The notes: generated by a model not told the origin, from the sequence alone. Counted from the first letter of the stretch, positions 1 through 9,953 are shown. The stretch: DNA of 64,000 nt from Sphingomonas paeninsulae (GCF_003660165.1 NZ_CP032829.1:2803001-2867000), one strand, 5' to 3'. A program made the numbers and translations.

Positions 1-916
1 CTGCCTGTACGTCCGGCCTTTGCCTGACCAGGTCCGCGGGGAGCGATACCGGTAGCGACTGCGGCAGGGCCATTGCTGCGAGATCGGGAATTGGAGGTAA
101 GGGATTACCGGGTGCCACACCTGTCAACGCGGCGATAACGGCGTGCTGATGTGCAAGCGCGCGTTGAAGGGGGGGCAGGGCACCCTCGGCAGATGCCAGA
201 GCCGTTTCCTGCGTCGCAACGTCGGAGGCTCCAACCGATCCAAGCTGCTGGCGTCGTCGCATCAGCGTGAGTAACTCTGCATTCGACGCTATGCTTTGCG
301 TTACCGCCATCACCTGCGCCTTGAGCGATCCGGTTTGAATGACTGCCAGCACGACGTTCGCAATCACCGTGGTTCGCGCCGCCTCGAAGTGGTTGCGTTG
401 GACTTCCGCTGCGGCGCGGGCCGATGCGACTTTGCTTTTCACGCCGCCAAAAACGTCAAGCGCATAGCCGACGGTAACTTGCGTCGTATGGAGCGTGTAT
501 AGCGTCTGATTGGGATCGAATAGCGGTGTCGCGAGCGCGTTGGACACGCGGGCACGCTGCGCCTGATAGCTCAGATCCAGCGTGGGTAGTTTCGCACCAT
601 TGGCAGCGCGGCCCAGTTCCGCCGCTTGCCGAAGCGCCGCATCGGCCGTCTGGATATCGTTGTTATGTCTGAGCGCCAGTTCCACCAGAGCATTTAGTTC
701 TGTGTTTCCGAAAGCGTTCCACCAGTCCTTCGCAACCGGGGAACCAGCGACGATCGTTTGGGACGGCCCGCTGACTGGCGTAATTGGCGCAGTCGAAGCA
801 ACAGCATTGACTGAAGGCGGCAGCGATAAATCGGTTTGCGGGTGAACCGGACCTAAAGCGCATCCCGAAACCGAACTGAGAATACACATTGTCAGGGCGA
901 TACGACGGACGATCAT
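1..916 (-). CDS. NodT/CusC-type outer-membrane efflux lipoprotein (partial, C-terminus missing)
   Basis: This is the outer-membrane channel of the tripartite pump encoded just upstream on the same strand. Translating the complement from 916 gives a hydrophobic leader ending in a lipobox (SSVSGCALG), so the mature protein is probably lipid-anchored. A KDWWNAFGNTELNALV segment and long alpha-helical stretches (ADAALRQAAELG; LDVFGGVKSKVASARAAAE) follow, as in NodT/TolC relatives. The ATG overlaps the TGA of the RND pump gene as ATGA, which suggests translational coupling. About 305 codons are visible. Family members are usually 450-480 aa, so roughly the last third lies beyond the window edge. 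The metal-efflux role is inferred from the neighbours. Confidence 0.9.
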   Translation of the reverse strand, partial: MIVRRIALTMCILSSVSGCALGPVHPQTDLSLPPSVNAVASTAPITPVSGPSQTIVAGSPVAKDWWNAFGNTELNALVELALRHNNDIQTADAALRQAAELGRAANGAKLPTLDLSYQAQRARVSNALATPLFDPNQTLYTLHTTQVTVGYALDVFGGVKSKVASARAAAEVQRNHFEAARTTVIANVVLAVIQTGSLKAQVMAVTQSIASNAELLTLMRRRQQLGSVGASDVATQETALASAEGALPPLQRALAHQHAVIAALTGVAPGNPLPPIPDLAAMALPQSLPVSLPADLVRQRPDVQA

Positions 917-3900
917 GCCACCGACCCCTCATCATGGTGATGTCCCACATCCCGTCCGTGTGCGCCCCGATCCTCACGATTTACGTGTCGCGAAAAGCGA
1001 TCGATCAGCACTGGAAGGACAAGCAGGATCAAAATAGGAGCCAATGCCATGCCGCCAACGACGACGAGTGCGAGCGGCTTTTGAACCTGGCTACCAATTC
1101 CGCTGGAAAGCGCAGCGGGCAAAAGGCCGATCGCCGCTGCGAGACAAGTCATGACAACGGGGCGCATCGAATTGGTGACCATGATCGACAACGCACGGCT
1201 GCGCTCATGCCCCTCATCCACCGCTTGGTTGAAACTGGTGACCATCAGGATGCCGTCCATCACCGCGATACCGAATAATGCGACGAACCCGATTGCTGCT
1301 GAAATGCTGAACGCGGTGCCGGTTAGTACCAGTGCGAGCACCCCACCGATGATAGCCATCGGAATTGCGCTGAACGCCAGCATCGTATCCCGAACGGAAC
1401 CGAAATTGGCATAGAGCAGCCCAAGAATAAGAATGAGGCTGATGGGGACGACAATTTCGAGGCGGTGGATTGCTCCGTTCAGGTTATCCAACTCGCCTGC
1501 CCATTCTATATGATAACCAGACGGAAATTTGACCGTATCGGCAATGCGTTTCTGCGCTTCACTCACCGCGCCACCAAGGTCGCGATCACGAACACTGAAC
1601 TTGATCGGGATATAGCGTTCTTGATGTTCGCGATAAATAAAGGACGCGCCCGAGGTCAGGTGAACCGTCGCCACTTCCGAAAGGGGAACCTGGATCAATC
1701 CCCCGTTCGGTCCTGGAGCGCCGATGGTAATCTTGCGGATAGATTCGACACCGTCACGCTGTTCGGGCCGTAGTCGCACGACGATCGGGAAATGCCGATC
1801 GGTCTTTTGTTCATAAAGATCGCCAGGCGATTGCCCACCGATTGCGGCGGCAACCGTTGTATTGATGTCATCGGGTGTCAGCCCATATCGCGATGCCCGC
1901 GCGCGATCGATGTCGATCTGGACCGTCGGTTGACCAAGCGACTGAAACACGCCGAGGTCGGCAATACCGTTAACGAGCGCCATTTGGGTTTTGACCTGAC
2001 CCGCCAATGCCTGAAGTGTCGGCAAGTCCGGGCCGAATATCTTGACCGAATTCTCGCCCTTAACGCCAGATGTCGCTTCCTCGACATTGTCTTCGATATA
2101 TTGGGAGAATGTGAAATCGACGCCCGGATAGCGTTTCATCAGTCTGTCATTCAATTCCGCAGTCAGCTTGTCTTTGGTTACGCCCGAGGGCCATTGATCG
2201 GCAGGTTTCAATGGCACGAAATATTCAGCGTTGAAAAAGCCTGTCGCATCGGTGCCATCATCGGGCCGACCGTGCGTCGATAAGACCGCCTGAACTTCTG
2301 GATAGCTCGCCAGGATCTTGCGAATGCCGTTTACGGTTGGCTGCCCTTCCTCAAGTGAAATAGAGGGAGGCAAACTGGCACGGATATACAAATTACCTTC
2401 TTCGAGATGCGGCAGGAACTCCACGCCCAACGATCGAACGCCAACCAAGGCTGTGGCGAACAACAGGATAGCGCCACCGATCGCCAATACCCGGTTTGCC
2501 ATCGCGAAAGCTGCCGCTGGCTGGTAAACAGATCGCAACTTTCGAACGATCCAGGTTTCGACCTCATCGAGCTTGTCCGGCAGCAATAGCATAGCCATGA
2601 CGGGGGACACGGTGAACGTGGCCAACAGTCCCCCGCCAATCGCATAGGCGTAGGTTTTCGCCATCGGTCCGAAAATATGCCCCTCGACCCCGGTTAGCGT
2701 GAAGAGCGGTATGAAGCTGGAGATGATGATGGCGGCGGCGAAAAATATGCCGCGGCTCACTTCATGCGATCCATGCAAAATCGCCGATAATCTGTTCGCG
2801 TGAGAATAATGGCCGCCCTGCGATTCCGCATGGACTGACCTTTCGACCATGTGTCGATAGATGTTTTCCATCATGATGACGCTGGCATCGACGATCAGGC
2901 CGAAATCAAGTGCGCCGACGGACAGGAGATTGGCGGACTCCCCCTGTGCGGTAAGGATGAGGACGGCAAAGGCGAGCGCGAAGGGTATGGTCGTTGCAAC
3001 GATGAGCGCACTTCGCAAATTGCCCAGAAATACCCATTGCAGCACGAAGATCAGCAGGACGCCTGCGAACAGATTATGCATAACGGTGCGAGTAGTCAGG
3101 GCGATCAGATCGGACCGGTCATAGATCGGCTCGAGCCGAACGCCCGGCGGCAAGATGTTCGAGCTATTGATATTTGCAATCTCTGCCTTGACGGCATTGA
3201 TCGTCGGAAGCGATTTCGCTCCGCGCTGCATCAGCACGATACCCATGACTACATCATTGTCGTCATTGGCCCCGGCGATGCCCAGTCGCGGCTCGTTACC
3301 GACAGTGACTTTTGCGACGTCGCGCAAGAGTACGGGTGAATTGCCGCTCGTGGTGACGAGAACGCTGTCGATCTGATCGGGCGACTGGATCAGTCCTACG
3401 CCTCGGACGATAGCGGCCTGTGGTCCAAAATTGACGGTCTGCCCACCGACATTGCTGTCGCTTTTACCGATGGCTGTGATGACCTGAGCCACCGTTGCCC
3501 CATGCGCGAGAAGGCGGTCGTTATCGATAATGACTTCGTAAGTGCGAACCTTGCCGCCCCAGCCGGTGACATCGACGACGCCCGGAATACGTTTGAAGCG
3601 ACGCTGCAAAACCCAATTCTGGAGCGTCTTTAGATCCATGACCGAGTAACCCGCCGGAGCGACTATCCGGTAGCGAAAGATTTCGCCGATCGGGCTGGTG
3701 GGAGAGATTTGAGGCTGGGCATTCCCCGGAAGAGCACCAAGCTGGCCGAGGCGATTGATCACGCGCTGCTGCGCTTCCTCGAACCCGATATCGTAACTGA
3801 ATTGAATTTTGACGTCGGACAGGCCGAATAGCGAAATCGCTCGAACAACGTTCAGATGCGGGATTCCCGCCATCTGGACCTCGATCGGTATCGTGATGTT

Positions 3901-4086
3901 ACGCTCGATTTCCTCGGCCGAAATGCCGGGACTCTGAGTCACGATTTCTACCATTGGCGGTACAGGGTCGGGGTACGCTTCGATATTTAAATTTAGAAAC
4001 GCGATGACACCCGCCACCATCAGGCTCAGCACCAGCGCGATGATGAGCATTCGCTGGCGCAGGGCAAATCGGACCAGTTTATTCAT
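913..4086 (-). CDS. Heavy-metal efflux RND pump, CzcA/CusA family
   Basis: Inner-membrane proton-driven RND pump of 1057 aa, the usual size for the heavy-metal (HME) branch. The N-terminus (NKLVRFALRQRMLIIALVL) is the first transmembrane segment. The fourth-helix region reads DFGLIVDASVIMMEN, with D394, D400 and E407 at the spacing of the proton-relay residues D402, D408 and E415 of CzcA. This supports an HME pump for a divalent cation rather than a drug pump of the HAE branch. It is the middle gene of an operon: adaptor gene 36 nt upstream, outer-membrane gene overlapping by 4 nt downstream. The metal cannot be told from sequence; Co/Zn/Cd/Ni or Cu are all possible. Confidence 0.95.
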   Translation of the reverse strand: MNKLVRFALRQRMLIIALVLSLMVAGVIAFLNLNIEAYPDPVPPMVEIVTQSPGISAEEIERNITIPIEVQMAGIPHLNVVRAISLFGLSDVKIQFSYDIGFEEAQQRVINRLGQLGALPGNAQPQISPTSPIGEIFRYRIVAPAGYSVMDLKTLQNWVLQRRFKRIPGVVDVTGWGGKVRTYEVIIDNDRLLAHGATVAQVITAIGKSDSNVGGQTVNFGPQAAIVRGVGLIQSPDQIDSVLVTTSGNSPVLLRDVAKVTVGNEPRLGIAGANDDNDVVMGIVLMQRGAKSLPTINAVKAEIANINSSNILPPGVRLEPIYDRSDLIALTTRTVMHNLFAGVLLIFVLQWVFLGNLRSALIVATTIPFALAFAVLILTAQGESANLLSVGALDFGLIVDASVIMMENIYRHMVERSVHAESQGGHYSHANRLSAILHGSHEVSRGIFFAAAIIISSFIPLFTLTGVEGHIFGPMAKTYAYAIGGGLLATFTVSPVMAMLLLPDKLDEVETWIVRKLRSVYQPAAAFAMANRVLAIGGAILLFATALVGVRSLGVEFLPHLEEGNLYIRASLPPSISLEEGQPTVNGIRKILASYPEVQAVLSTHGRPDDGTDATGFFNAEYFVPLKPADQWPSGVTKDKLTAELNDRLMKRYPGVDFTFSQYIEDNVEEATSGVKGENSVKIFGPDLPTLQALAGQVKTQMALVNGIADLGVFQSLGQPTVQIDIDRARASRYGLTPDDINTTVAAAIGGQSPGDLYEQKTDRHFPIVVRLRPEQRDGVESIRKITIGAPGPNGGLIQVPLSEVATVHLTSGASFIYREHQERYIPIKFSVRDRDLGGAVSEAQKRIADTVKFPSGYHIEWAGELDNLNGAIHRLEIVVPISLILILGLLYANFGSVRDTMLAFSAIPMAIIGGVLALVLTGTAFSISAAIGFVALFGIAVMDGILMVTSFNQAVDEGHERSRALSIMVTNSMRPVVMTCLAAAIGLLPAALSSGIGSQVQKPLALVVVGGMALAPILILLVLPVLIDRFSRHVNREDRGAHGRDVGHHHDEGSVA

Positions 4087-4122
4087 GACGGTCGGACGAT
4101 TTAAACATGACCGGGCGTATCG

Positions 4123-5514
4123 TCATTCACCCATGCTCGCTTCGTTCACAAAGATTGCGCCGGCCGTGACCAAGCGTTCGCCAGCGCGCAGGCCCGACAA
4201 AATCACAACCCTTCCGTCGCGACTATCGCCGATTGTAACCGCCCGAGTCTTAAGCAGGCCGCCCGGCATGGCGAGCCAAATTCGCGATTCGTCACCTTCG
4301 TGAATTATGGCGCTCGCGGGAACCGAAATGACCGAACCTCCCGATGCCGCATGTCGGATCGTGAAATTGGCGAACATTTGTGGTTTGAGCGCAAGGTCGG
4401 CGTTCGCAACCGATGCGCGGACCGGAAGTCGATGGGTTACGGGATCAAGACCTGCGGCAATATTGTCGATAACCGCGTGGAAGACGCGACCGGGATACGC
4501 AGGCGTTGCCACCTCTACCGTATCGCCAACATGAACTTGCGCGGATTCGCTTTCCGCCAGTTGCGCGACAAGCCACACGTGGGTCAGGTCGGCTACGATC
4601 ATAACCGGCGTTGCGCCGCCTGCACTGACATATTGACCGACTGAAACGGCGCGCGATGCCACGGTTCCATCGACCGGCGCGTGTAATGTCGTCTCAGCAT
4701 GAATTCCGGATACTTCGCCTGCATTTTCAAGGCGTTGGATTTCGTCATCCGTCTTGCCAAGGATGACCAGCTTGTCCCGCGCAGCGCCGACCGCTGACTC
4801 GCTGCTCCGTAATGCTGATTGCGCTGTGACGAGATCGTTCTGCGCCTGTCGATAATCCTTCAGCGCGCCACCCGCCGTCTTGTAAATCTCTGCCTGCCTG
4901 ACGGCATTTTCCTGAGCGATGCGCAGTTGCGAACGTGCGGCGGTGTTTTGCGCAACTGCAGAGAATAAGCCGTTACGTGCATCGACGAAATCCGACGTTT
5001 TTATCATCAGTAGTGGCTGGCCGCGCCGGACATGGGCACCCGCTTCGACCAATACCTGAGTGACTTGCCCGGAATAGGGAAGGATGACCGGTGTGCTATG
5101 ATCGTCGTCGACCGCGATCTGGCCTGTCGCGGTGACAATCGCACTTGCATCGCCCGATTGTGCGGGTTCGATTTGCAAAGTTTTCAATTGCTCGGGCGTC
5201 GGCTTGAAACTTCCCGGTGGCAGACTGGGTACGACAACCGGTTTGGCTGCGGTTAGCCAACTGAAGAGCGTGACCAGCAGCCAGATAAGCAGAATTGCGG
5301 CAAACCCGAGAAACAGGACGCGAATTTGCGTTCGGCGTGGAAGTGCCTTTGCCGATGGGAGAGGCATGCCCTCATAGTCTTCGATCACGAGTGCCGGTCC
5401 GGATGAGGCATGCAATTCATGAGGCTCTCCATAGTGTTCGGTCACTCGGTTCGGATCATCGACTGGTACGAGTGGAGAATTATTTGATGAGTTTCGGCCA
5501 AGCGTTAGTCGCAT
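4123..5514 (-). CDS. Periplasmic adaptor (membrane fusion protein) of the metal efflux pump, CzcB/CusB-like
   Basis: 463-aa adaptor linking the RND pump to the outer-membrane channel. It has an unusually long, polar cytoplasmic N-terminus of about 65 residues, then one transmembrane segment (FLGFAAILLIWLLVTLF). A lipoyl-like domain follows (PYSGQVTQVLVEAGAHVRRG), then a helical hairpin, the second lipoyl half (LHAPVDGTVASRAVSVGQYV) and a beta-barrel. No His/Met-rich metal-binding extension is visible. It is first in the operon, 36 nt before the pump gene. The start is the first ATG and its Shine-Dalgarno match is weak. An imperfect inverted repeat lies about 30 nt upstream. Confidence 0.93.
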   Translation of the reverse strand: MRLTLGRNSSNNSPLVPVDDPNRVTEHYGEPHELHASSGPALVIEDYEGMPLPSAKALPRRTQIRVLFLGFAAILLIWLLVTLFSWLTAAKPVVVPSLPPGSFKPTPEQLKTLQIEPAQSGDASAIVTATGQIAVDDDHSTPVILPYSGQVTQVLVEAGAHVRRGQPLLMIKTSDFVDARNGLFSAVAQNTAARSQLRIAQENAVRQAEIYKTAGGALKDYRQAQNDLVTAQSALRSSESAVGAARDKLVILGKTDDEIQRLENAGEVSGIHAETTLHAPVDGTVASRAVSVGQYVSAGGATPVMIVADLTHVWLVAQLAESESAQVHVGDTVEVATPAYPGRVFHAVIDNIAAGLDPVTHRLPVRASVANADLALKPQMFANFTIRHAASGGSVISVPASAIIHEGDESRIWLAMPGGLLKTRAVTIGDSRDGRVVILSGLRAGERLVTAGAIFVNEASMGE

Positions 5515-5996
5515 TGTATTTTACTTTATACGTGATCGGGTTTCATTCACGCATCAAGTGAATTGATTGGACGGTAAGCCAGAGCGCGGGGCAGCAGCAC
5601 TTGGCCGCGGCTTTCTTGTGCTAGGTTCTGGGATGACTCGCGTCATTGCTTACGATCTGCTCCTGGATGAACAGTACGAGCGACGACTGGCAAGTGCGAA
5701 GAGGAGCCATCAAAATTCCTTCAACGATGCTCCCGAGCGGGCCGGTAACGGACGCTTGCAGCGGGGTCAATGGGGCCGTCGTCTGGAGTCAAAAAAGGGT
5801 GTCGAGAGTGTTTTCGGCGAATGCTCCGGCAACGGTGGACCAAACGCCTGCTGCGTGTGAGACTGGTGAAGGTAAATGATCGAGTATAGTTTGCGTGGCA
5901 CTCGACTGCGCAATTCTGACAAATGCCAGCAGGAGGCCAAGGAAACTGTAGCATGCCCACTTTGAAGCGCCTGTCTCGTTGCAGCTTTGTCGTTCA
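5515..5996. other. Gene-free stretch between the metal efflux operon and corA
   Basis: Several overlapping open frames exist on both strands but none has a credible start, ribosome site and family resemblance. An inverted repeat with arms ATTCAC/GTGAAT and a 7-base spacer lies at 5545-5563, just upstream of the adaptor gene, and could be an operator for a metal regulator. No such regulator gene is visible next to it. Confidence 0.4.
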
Positions 5997-6952
5997 ATGT
6001 TGAACTTTTTTCCGCGTAGCGGTGCGCGCGAGGCGCAAACACAGGCAATCTGGATCGATCTCTGTAACCCCATTCCGGGGAGAGCGCGGAGGTTGAAGGC
6101 TTGACTGGCCTTGGCTTACCAAGTCGCGACAGCCTCAGCGAGATCGAAAGTTCAAGCCGCCTCCGAGTTCATGAGGGCGTGCTTTCGATGGGCATATCGA
6201 TGGTTTCGCACGACGATGCCGGATCGCTGCAAATTTCGCCGATCGGGTTCGTCTTGTCGCGCGATCGCCTTGTCACAATTCGTTTTGGGACTTGGCACGC
6301 CTTTGACGTTGTAGCCGAAAGCTTCGATGAAACCAGGACGACACCAACCTCAAGTCTTGAGGTATTCATCGACCTCTGTGATGAGATTATCAGTCGCCTA
6401 GCTGACAGCCTGGAGCACGCGGCGACTGAATTGCGCAAGATTTCCGTAGCCACTTTCCATGCGCCAGACGAAAAAGGTGGCAAGGTTGTCCGTTCCAATC
6501 GGATTATTCGCGCCAAGCTTCGTCACATTGGCCGATTGGGGGATCGCATTTCGGAAAGCCGCGACGCCTTGCTGGGCGTCGGGCGCGCCGTGAATTTCGC
6601 CTGCGAACTGACCAAAGATTGGAGTGATGACAGGTTAGGCGCTCGGATGAAAAGCTTGCAGCAGGATGTGGCCTCCCTGGATGATTACCAGGTCCATCTT
6701 TCCGACAAGGTACAGTTCCTGCTCGACGCTATGGTCGGGTTGATCGGGATCGCTCAGAACGATGTTTTCAAAGTCCTAACCATTGTCTCGATCGTCGGCA
6801 TTCCCCCTACCTTGATCGCGGGTATTTACGGCATGAACTTCAAGAATATGCCCGAATATAACTGGGCCCTTGGTTATCCCTATGGGCTCGCGGTGATCGC
6901 GCTGAGCGCAATCCTACCGTTGGGCTGGTTCAAGTGGCGTGGCTGGTTCTAA
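5997..6952 (+). pseudogene. corA: CorA-type Mg2+/divalent cation channel, one frameshift near 6077-6080
   Basis: The main frame ends with the CorA signature GIYGMNFKNMPEYNW, followed by the last transmembrane helix and a basic tail. Read alone it would start at a TTG at 6101 and lack the CorA N-terminus. Another frame, from an ATG at 5997, encodes MLNFFPRSGAREAQTQAIWI followed by DLCNPIPG, which is the expected CorA start (WIDLxNP). The main frame upstream of 6101 carries the continuation GESAEVEGLTGLGLPSRD. The two join exactly if one G is added to the GGGG run at 6077-6080. The repaired product is 318 aa, against 316 for E. coli CorA. Either the gene is genuinely broken or, more likely, the assembly dropped a base; three other genes in the window show the same pattern. 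Confidence 0.85.
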
Positions 6953-7194
6953 GCGTGGGCCACAGAGAGTCTGTGACTGTGAATGGCCGAAAGTTGCCAG
7001 TTTGCTTAGCGATGGATCGACAAAGAAGCTGCCATTCATCAGCGAGCGTCGCTATTTGTCAAATGGGCCCACCAAGCGGCGTTATTCTCTTTCTGCAAGG
7101 CCTTAAGCACTTCCGGCAAACTGCTCCAGCTTGGCTCGATCGACTTGGAGAAATCGCTGTTCGCTAGGTCGAGACTTTTACCACATTGCACGAT

Positions 7195-8700
7195 TCAATC
7201 TGGTCTCAACTCTGCAAGAGCCCGACGGGCACCAGCCTTATCCGGTTCGATCGACAAAGAGCGTCTGAAGTAGATTCTGGCTCGTTCCTTATCGCGGACC
7301 ACGCCCGAACCTGCCTGATACGCGAGACCAAGATTAAGACATCCATCAGCATCTTTCAGATCGCAAGATTTGCGGAACAAGACGGCGGCACGGACCGCAT
7401 CCTTGTCGATACCGCGGCCATTCTGGACAAGCGTTCCAAGATTGCCACATGCCGCGCCGTCGTCTTGATCGCAAGCTCCCACGTAAAGTGATGCTGCCCG
7501 CGCCGGATCTTTCCTTACCCCCAGGCCCTGATCGTACACCACGCCAAGGTTATAGCATCCCCCGGCATCGTCGCCGTCGCACGACTTTTTGAACAGGCGC
7601 ATCGCTCGCCTTGCATCCGCTTTGATGCCAACGCCCATCGAATAGGCAGCACCCAAGCTCGAACAACTCGCCGCATTGCCGTTGTCGCAAGCTCTGTCAA
7701 AATAGGTAAAGGCGCGCTGGGCATCTTTTGTGACCCCGCTCCCATTTACAAGTGCCAGGCCGAAATTGCCACAGTCGGCAGCACCACCGATTTCGCAAGC
7801 CCGGGCGAAAGCGGCGGTGGCGCGGTTGGCGTCCTGTGCCACACCGTTGCCGTTGTAATAGGCGATGCCCAGCAACGTACAACTGTCGGGGTCGCCACCG
7901 GTACATGCCTTGTCTAAGAAGACAGCAGCCTGCGCGACATCTTTCGTGACGCCCTGACCATTGGCGAACCTTGTGCCCAACTCCGCGCAAGACCCGACAG
8001 TTTCCGTAGCGCAGGCTTTCTTGAGTTGTGCGATCTCTATGGCATTTTCTTCGGGCCTGGCATTTAGCGGACCTTGGGTCATGTCCGGCAACTGCGGGTC
8101 TGTTTGTTGGGAAACATTTTTTGTTTTTGTGTCCGGCTTTTGCGGTAATACATTACCCACTTCTCGTCCGGTCATCGCCTCATGCAAGTCATGCGCATCG
8201 GTGGGTTTGTTGCCGCGCGCAATCAATGCCTCGGCAAACGCGACTTCATCAATCGCGAGCGGAAACAGGTCGTTGGTGACGCGGTGTGCTTGGTCGCCAC
8301 ATGCGAAGCGAAACTCGACGTCGCCTAACGTATCCGGCGCGACCATTTGCATCGATCTCAGACGGGCGTGCGCATCGCCGATCTCTCGACCTCGTTCGTC
8401 AAATCGCAGTATCTCGAGCAGTCTGATCCGGCGCTTCCCGCACTCGGCACGCATATGCGATTTGGTCATGACTTCCGGCTCGGCCGGCCTAATGACGTGC
8501 ATCGTCCAATAGCTGACGCTGTCCTTGTTGCGTTCGATAGACTGCGCATCAACGAATACAACGCGGCCGGGACCACTGTTCACATACCACCATTCCGACG
8601 CCATCGCCGGGAATGGCGCAAGCGCTAGCGTCGTCACCAGCCCTACATAAGACCCGAACCTTCCTCGCATCCACTTTCTACTGAATTTGAAGAGGCTCAT
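7195..8700 (-). CDS. Exported cysteine-rich Sel1-repeat (Hcp-like) protein
   Basis: 501 aa from the ATG at 8700, chosen because it overlaps the TGA of the upstream gene (ATGA) and gives a clean signal peptide ending LALAPFPAMASEWW. An upstream in-frame start would overlap that gene further. After an unrecognised domain of about 200 residues there are seven consecutive Sel1-type repeats of about 36 residues. Each begins with a Cys-x7-Cys pair (CATETVGSC, CTGGDPDSC, CEIGGAADC and so on). Paired cysteines in each repeat of an exported protein recall the disulfide-bonded Helicobacter Hcp proteins and suggest a periplasmic or secreted binding scaffold. Last gene of a three-gene operon. Partner unknown. 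Confidence 0.88.
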   Translation of the reverse strand: MSLFKFSRKWMRGRFGSYVGLVTTLALAPFPAMASEWWYVNSGPGRVVFVDAQSIERNKDSVSYWTMHVIRPAEPEVMTKSHMRAECGKRRIRLLEILRFDERGREIGDAHARLRSMQMVAPDTLGDVEFRFACGDQAHRVTNDLFPLAIDEVAFAEALIARGNKPTDAHDLHEAMTGREVGNVLPQKPDTKTKNVSQQTDPQLPDMTQGPLNARPEENAIEIAQLKKACATETVGSCAELGTRFANGQGVTKDVAQAAVFLDKACTGGDPDSCTLLGIAYYNGNGVAQDANRATAAFARACEIGGAADCGNFGLALVNGSGVTKDAQRAFTYFDRACDNGNAASCSSLGAAYSMGVGIKADARRAMRLFKKSCDGDDAGGCYNLGVVYDQGLGVRKDPARAASLYVGACDQDDGAACGNLGTLVQNGRGIDKDAVRAAVLFRKSCDLKDADGCLNLGLAYQAGSGVVRDKERARIYFRRSLSIEPDKAGARRALAELRPD

Positions 8701-9284
8701 CGCGTGGAAATCGGCACGACAATATCCAATCCGTCGCGTCGACAATAATTTGCGTCAATGACCTCCGTTCCATGCGAGATGTCTTGGGTAGCAACTCTTG
8801 CCATAGCTGGCACGACGCCGACGGAGTAAGTGATGCCGAGCGCGCTAGTTGCCTTGATGGTGATCACAATATGACGAAGCTGGATCATGTTCGCGCCAAC
8901 CGCAAACGAGGCAATTCGACTTATCTTGGGATTTGTTAGATCGTCGCCGCTGTATCCACGAACTTCCAGAATTATGCCGTCTCGATCTACATCGAGAAAC
9001 GCGATATCGTATATCCTGTCGCTGCCCCCCTCCCGCGTGTCAGGTGGTTGCAGCCCTGTCGCGTAGTCATGCGGTGGAACGATCAATTCCCCTCGTTTGG
9101 CCGAATGGATTCCGCTGAATGTCACGAAGCTCTTGGAGAGGTGGCGCGGTTCGCAAACCACGGGAAAATATGGCGCTTGGGTAGCGACAGTCAGGGTGTT
9201 GCGATTCAGTGGCACCGCGCCAACCGGGGCCACAGTCAGTAAAACAACCGCGACCATGCCTTGGACTATCCATCGTCCTTGCAT
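8697..9284 (-). CDS. Exported protein of unknown function
   Basis: 195 aa with a clear Sec signal peptide (VQGMVAVVLLTVAPVGAVPL). I do not recognise the family. The mature part is beta-rich and contains two cysteines (VVCEPRHL and NYCRRDG). A GGGAG ribosome site lies 6 nt before the ATG, inside the end of the preceding 40-aa gene. The 3' end overlaps the Sel1-repeat gene by 4 nt. The tight coupling implies that it works with the Sel1-repeat protein in the periplasm, possibly as its binding partner; this is inference only. Confidence 0.75.
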   Translation of the reverse strand: MQGRWIVQGMVAVVLLTVAPVGAVPLNRNTLTVATQAPYFPVVCEPRHLSKSFVTFSGIHSAKRGELIVPPHDYATGLQPPDTREGGSDRIYDIAFLDVDRDGIILEVRGYSGDDLTNPKISRIASFAVGANMIQLRHIVITIKATSALGITYSVGVVPAMARVATQDISHGTEVIDANYCRRDGLDIVVPISTR

Positions 9285-9287
9285 CTT

Positions 9288-9410
9288 TCACTCCCTATAT
9301 ATCCACATGGCGGCGGCGATAATCAGCCGAATCGCAACGATCGTATTCACCAGTCCCAGATTATCTCCGGCATAGGCAAGCCTTGAAATGATATCGTATT
9401 GAATTGGCAT
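9288..9410 (-). CDS. 40-aa single-span membrane peptide
   Basis: A short reading frame with one hydrophobic stretch (VNTIVAIRLIIAAAMWIY) and a polar N-terminus (MPIQYDIISRLAYAGDN). A G-rich ribosome site precedes the ATG. The stop lies 3 nt before the ATG of the exported-protein gene, and the GGGAG that serves that gene is inside this frame. Position, spacing and the membrane-like composition argue for a real small gene leading the three-gene operon. The family is unknown, and conservation would have to be checked. Confidence 0.5.
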   Translation of the reverse strand: MPIQYDIISRLAYAGDNLGLVNTIVAIRLIIAAAMWIYRE

Positions 9411-9506
9411 TGACCCCCGTGATGAGGCTATTATGGGAACCCTCGCCAAGTTCTTCTCTAGCTGCGACCGGGTGATGGAGCTGAATTTACTCGGGAATAA
9501 ATAACT

Positions 9507-9953
9507 ATGATCCTTCCAAACCTGTTCTTTGCGGTTGCAGCAGGAACGCTTCAGACATCTGCTGCGGTTGAGAGCTTAGATCAGCCAAGCAAGAATGTCG
9601 TTTTGGGCAATGAACGGGCAATCGTGTCGCTTTCATGTGACAGGGGAAGCGTAAGTTTCCGGCTCCGCTGGCCCACTCGGATCGAAGCTCCCTTTCTGAA
9701 CATCGGGGTGGGCAACAGCAACGGTATGGACGCAGCGATGGGGGCGGCAGAACCTTGGAAAATAGTCGATAGTCCTGACAGGCGAACGGCAATGGCACCG
9801 CTGCCTGCTGCCAAGATCGTCGCCTCTAGCGCTGGCGAAGAACTGCTATTGCTCAACGTTCGAGGCGAAAGCGATTCCACGATCGCGGAATTCGACGCGC
9901 TTTTGATGAAGGCGGCGCTCGATGAACTTGTCGGGCAATGCTCTCCGGCGTGA
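9507..9953 (+). CDS. Hypothetical protein, possibly exported
   Basis: 148 aa, unrecognised. The N-terminus (MILPNLFFAVAAGTLQTSAA) could be a short signal peptide but lacks basic residues. The body has one internal Cys (LSCDRGSVSFRLRWP) and a C-terminal one (VGQCSPA), which could pair if exported. The frame is intact and better composed than the antisense frames over the same bases. It stands alone, divergent from the Sel1 operon, with no clear Shine-Dalgarno. Confidence 0.5.
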   Translation: MILPNLFFAVAAGTLQTSAAVESLDQPSKNVVLGNERAIVSLSCDRGSVSFRLRWPTRIEAPFLNIGVGNSNGMDAAMGAAEPWKIVDSPDRRTAMAPLPAAKIVASSAGEELLLLNVRGESDSTIAEFDALLMKAALDELVGQCSPA

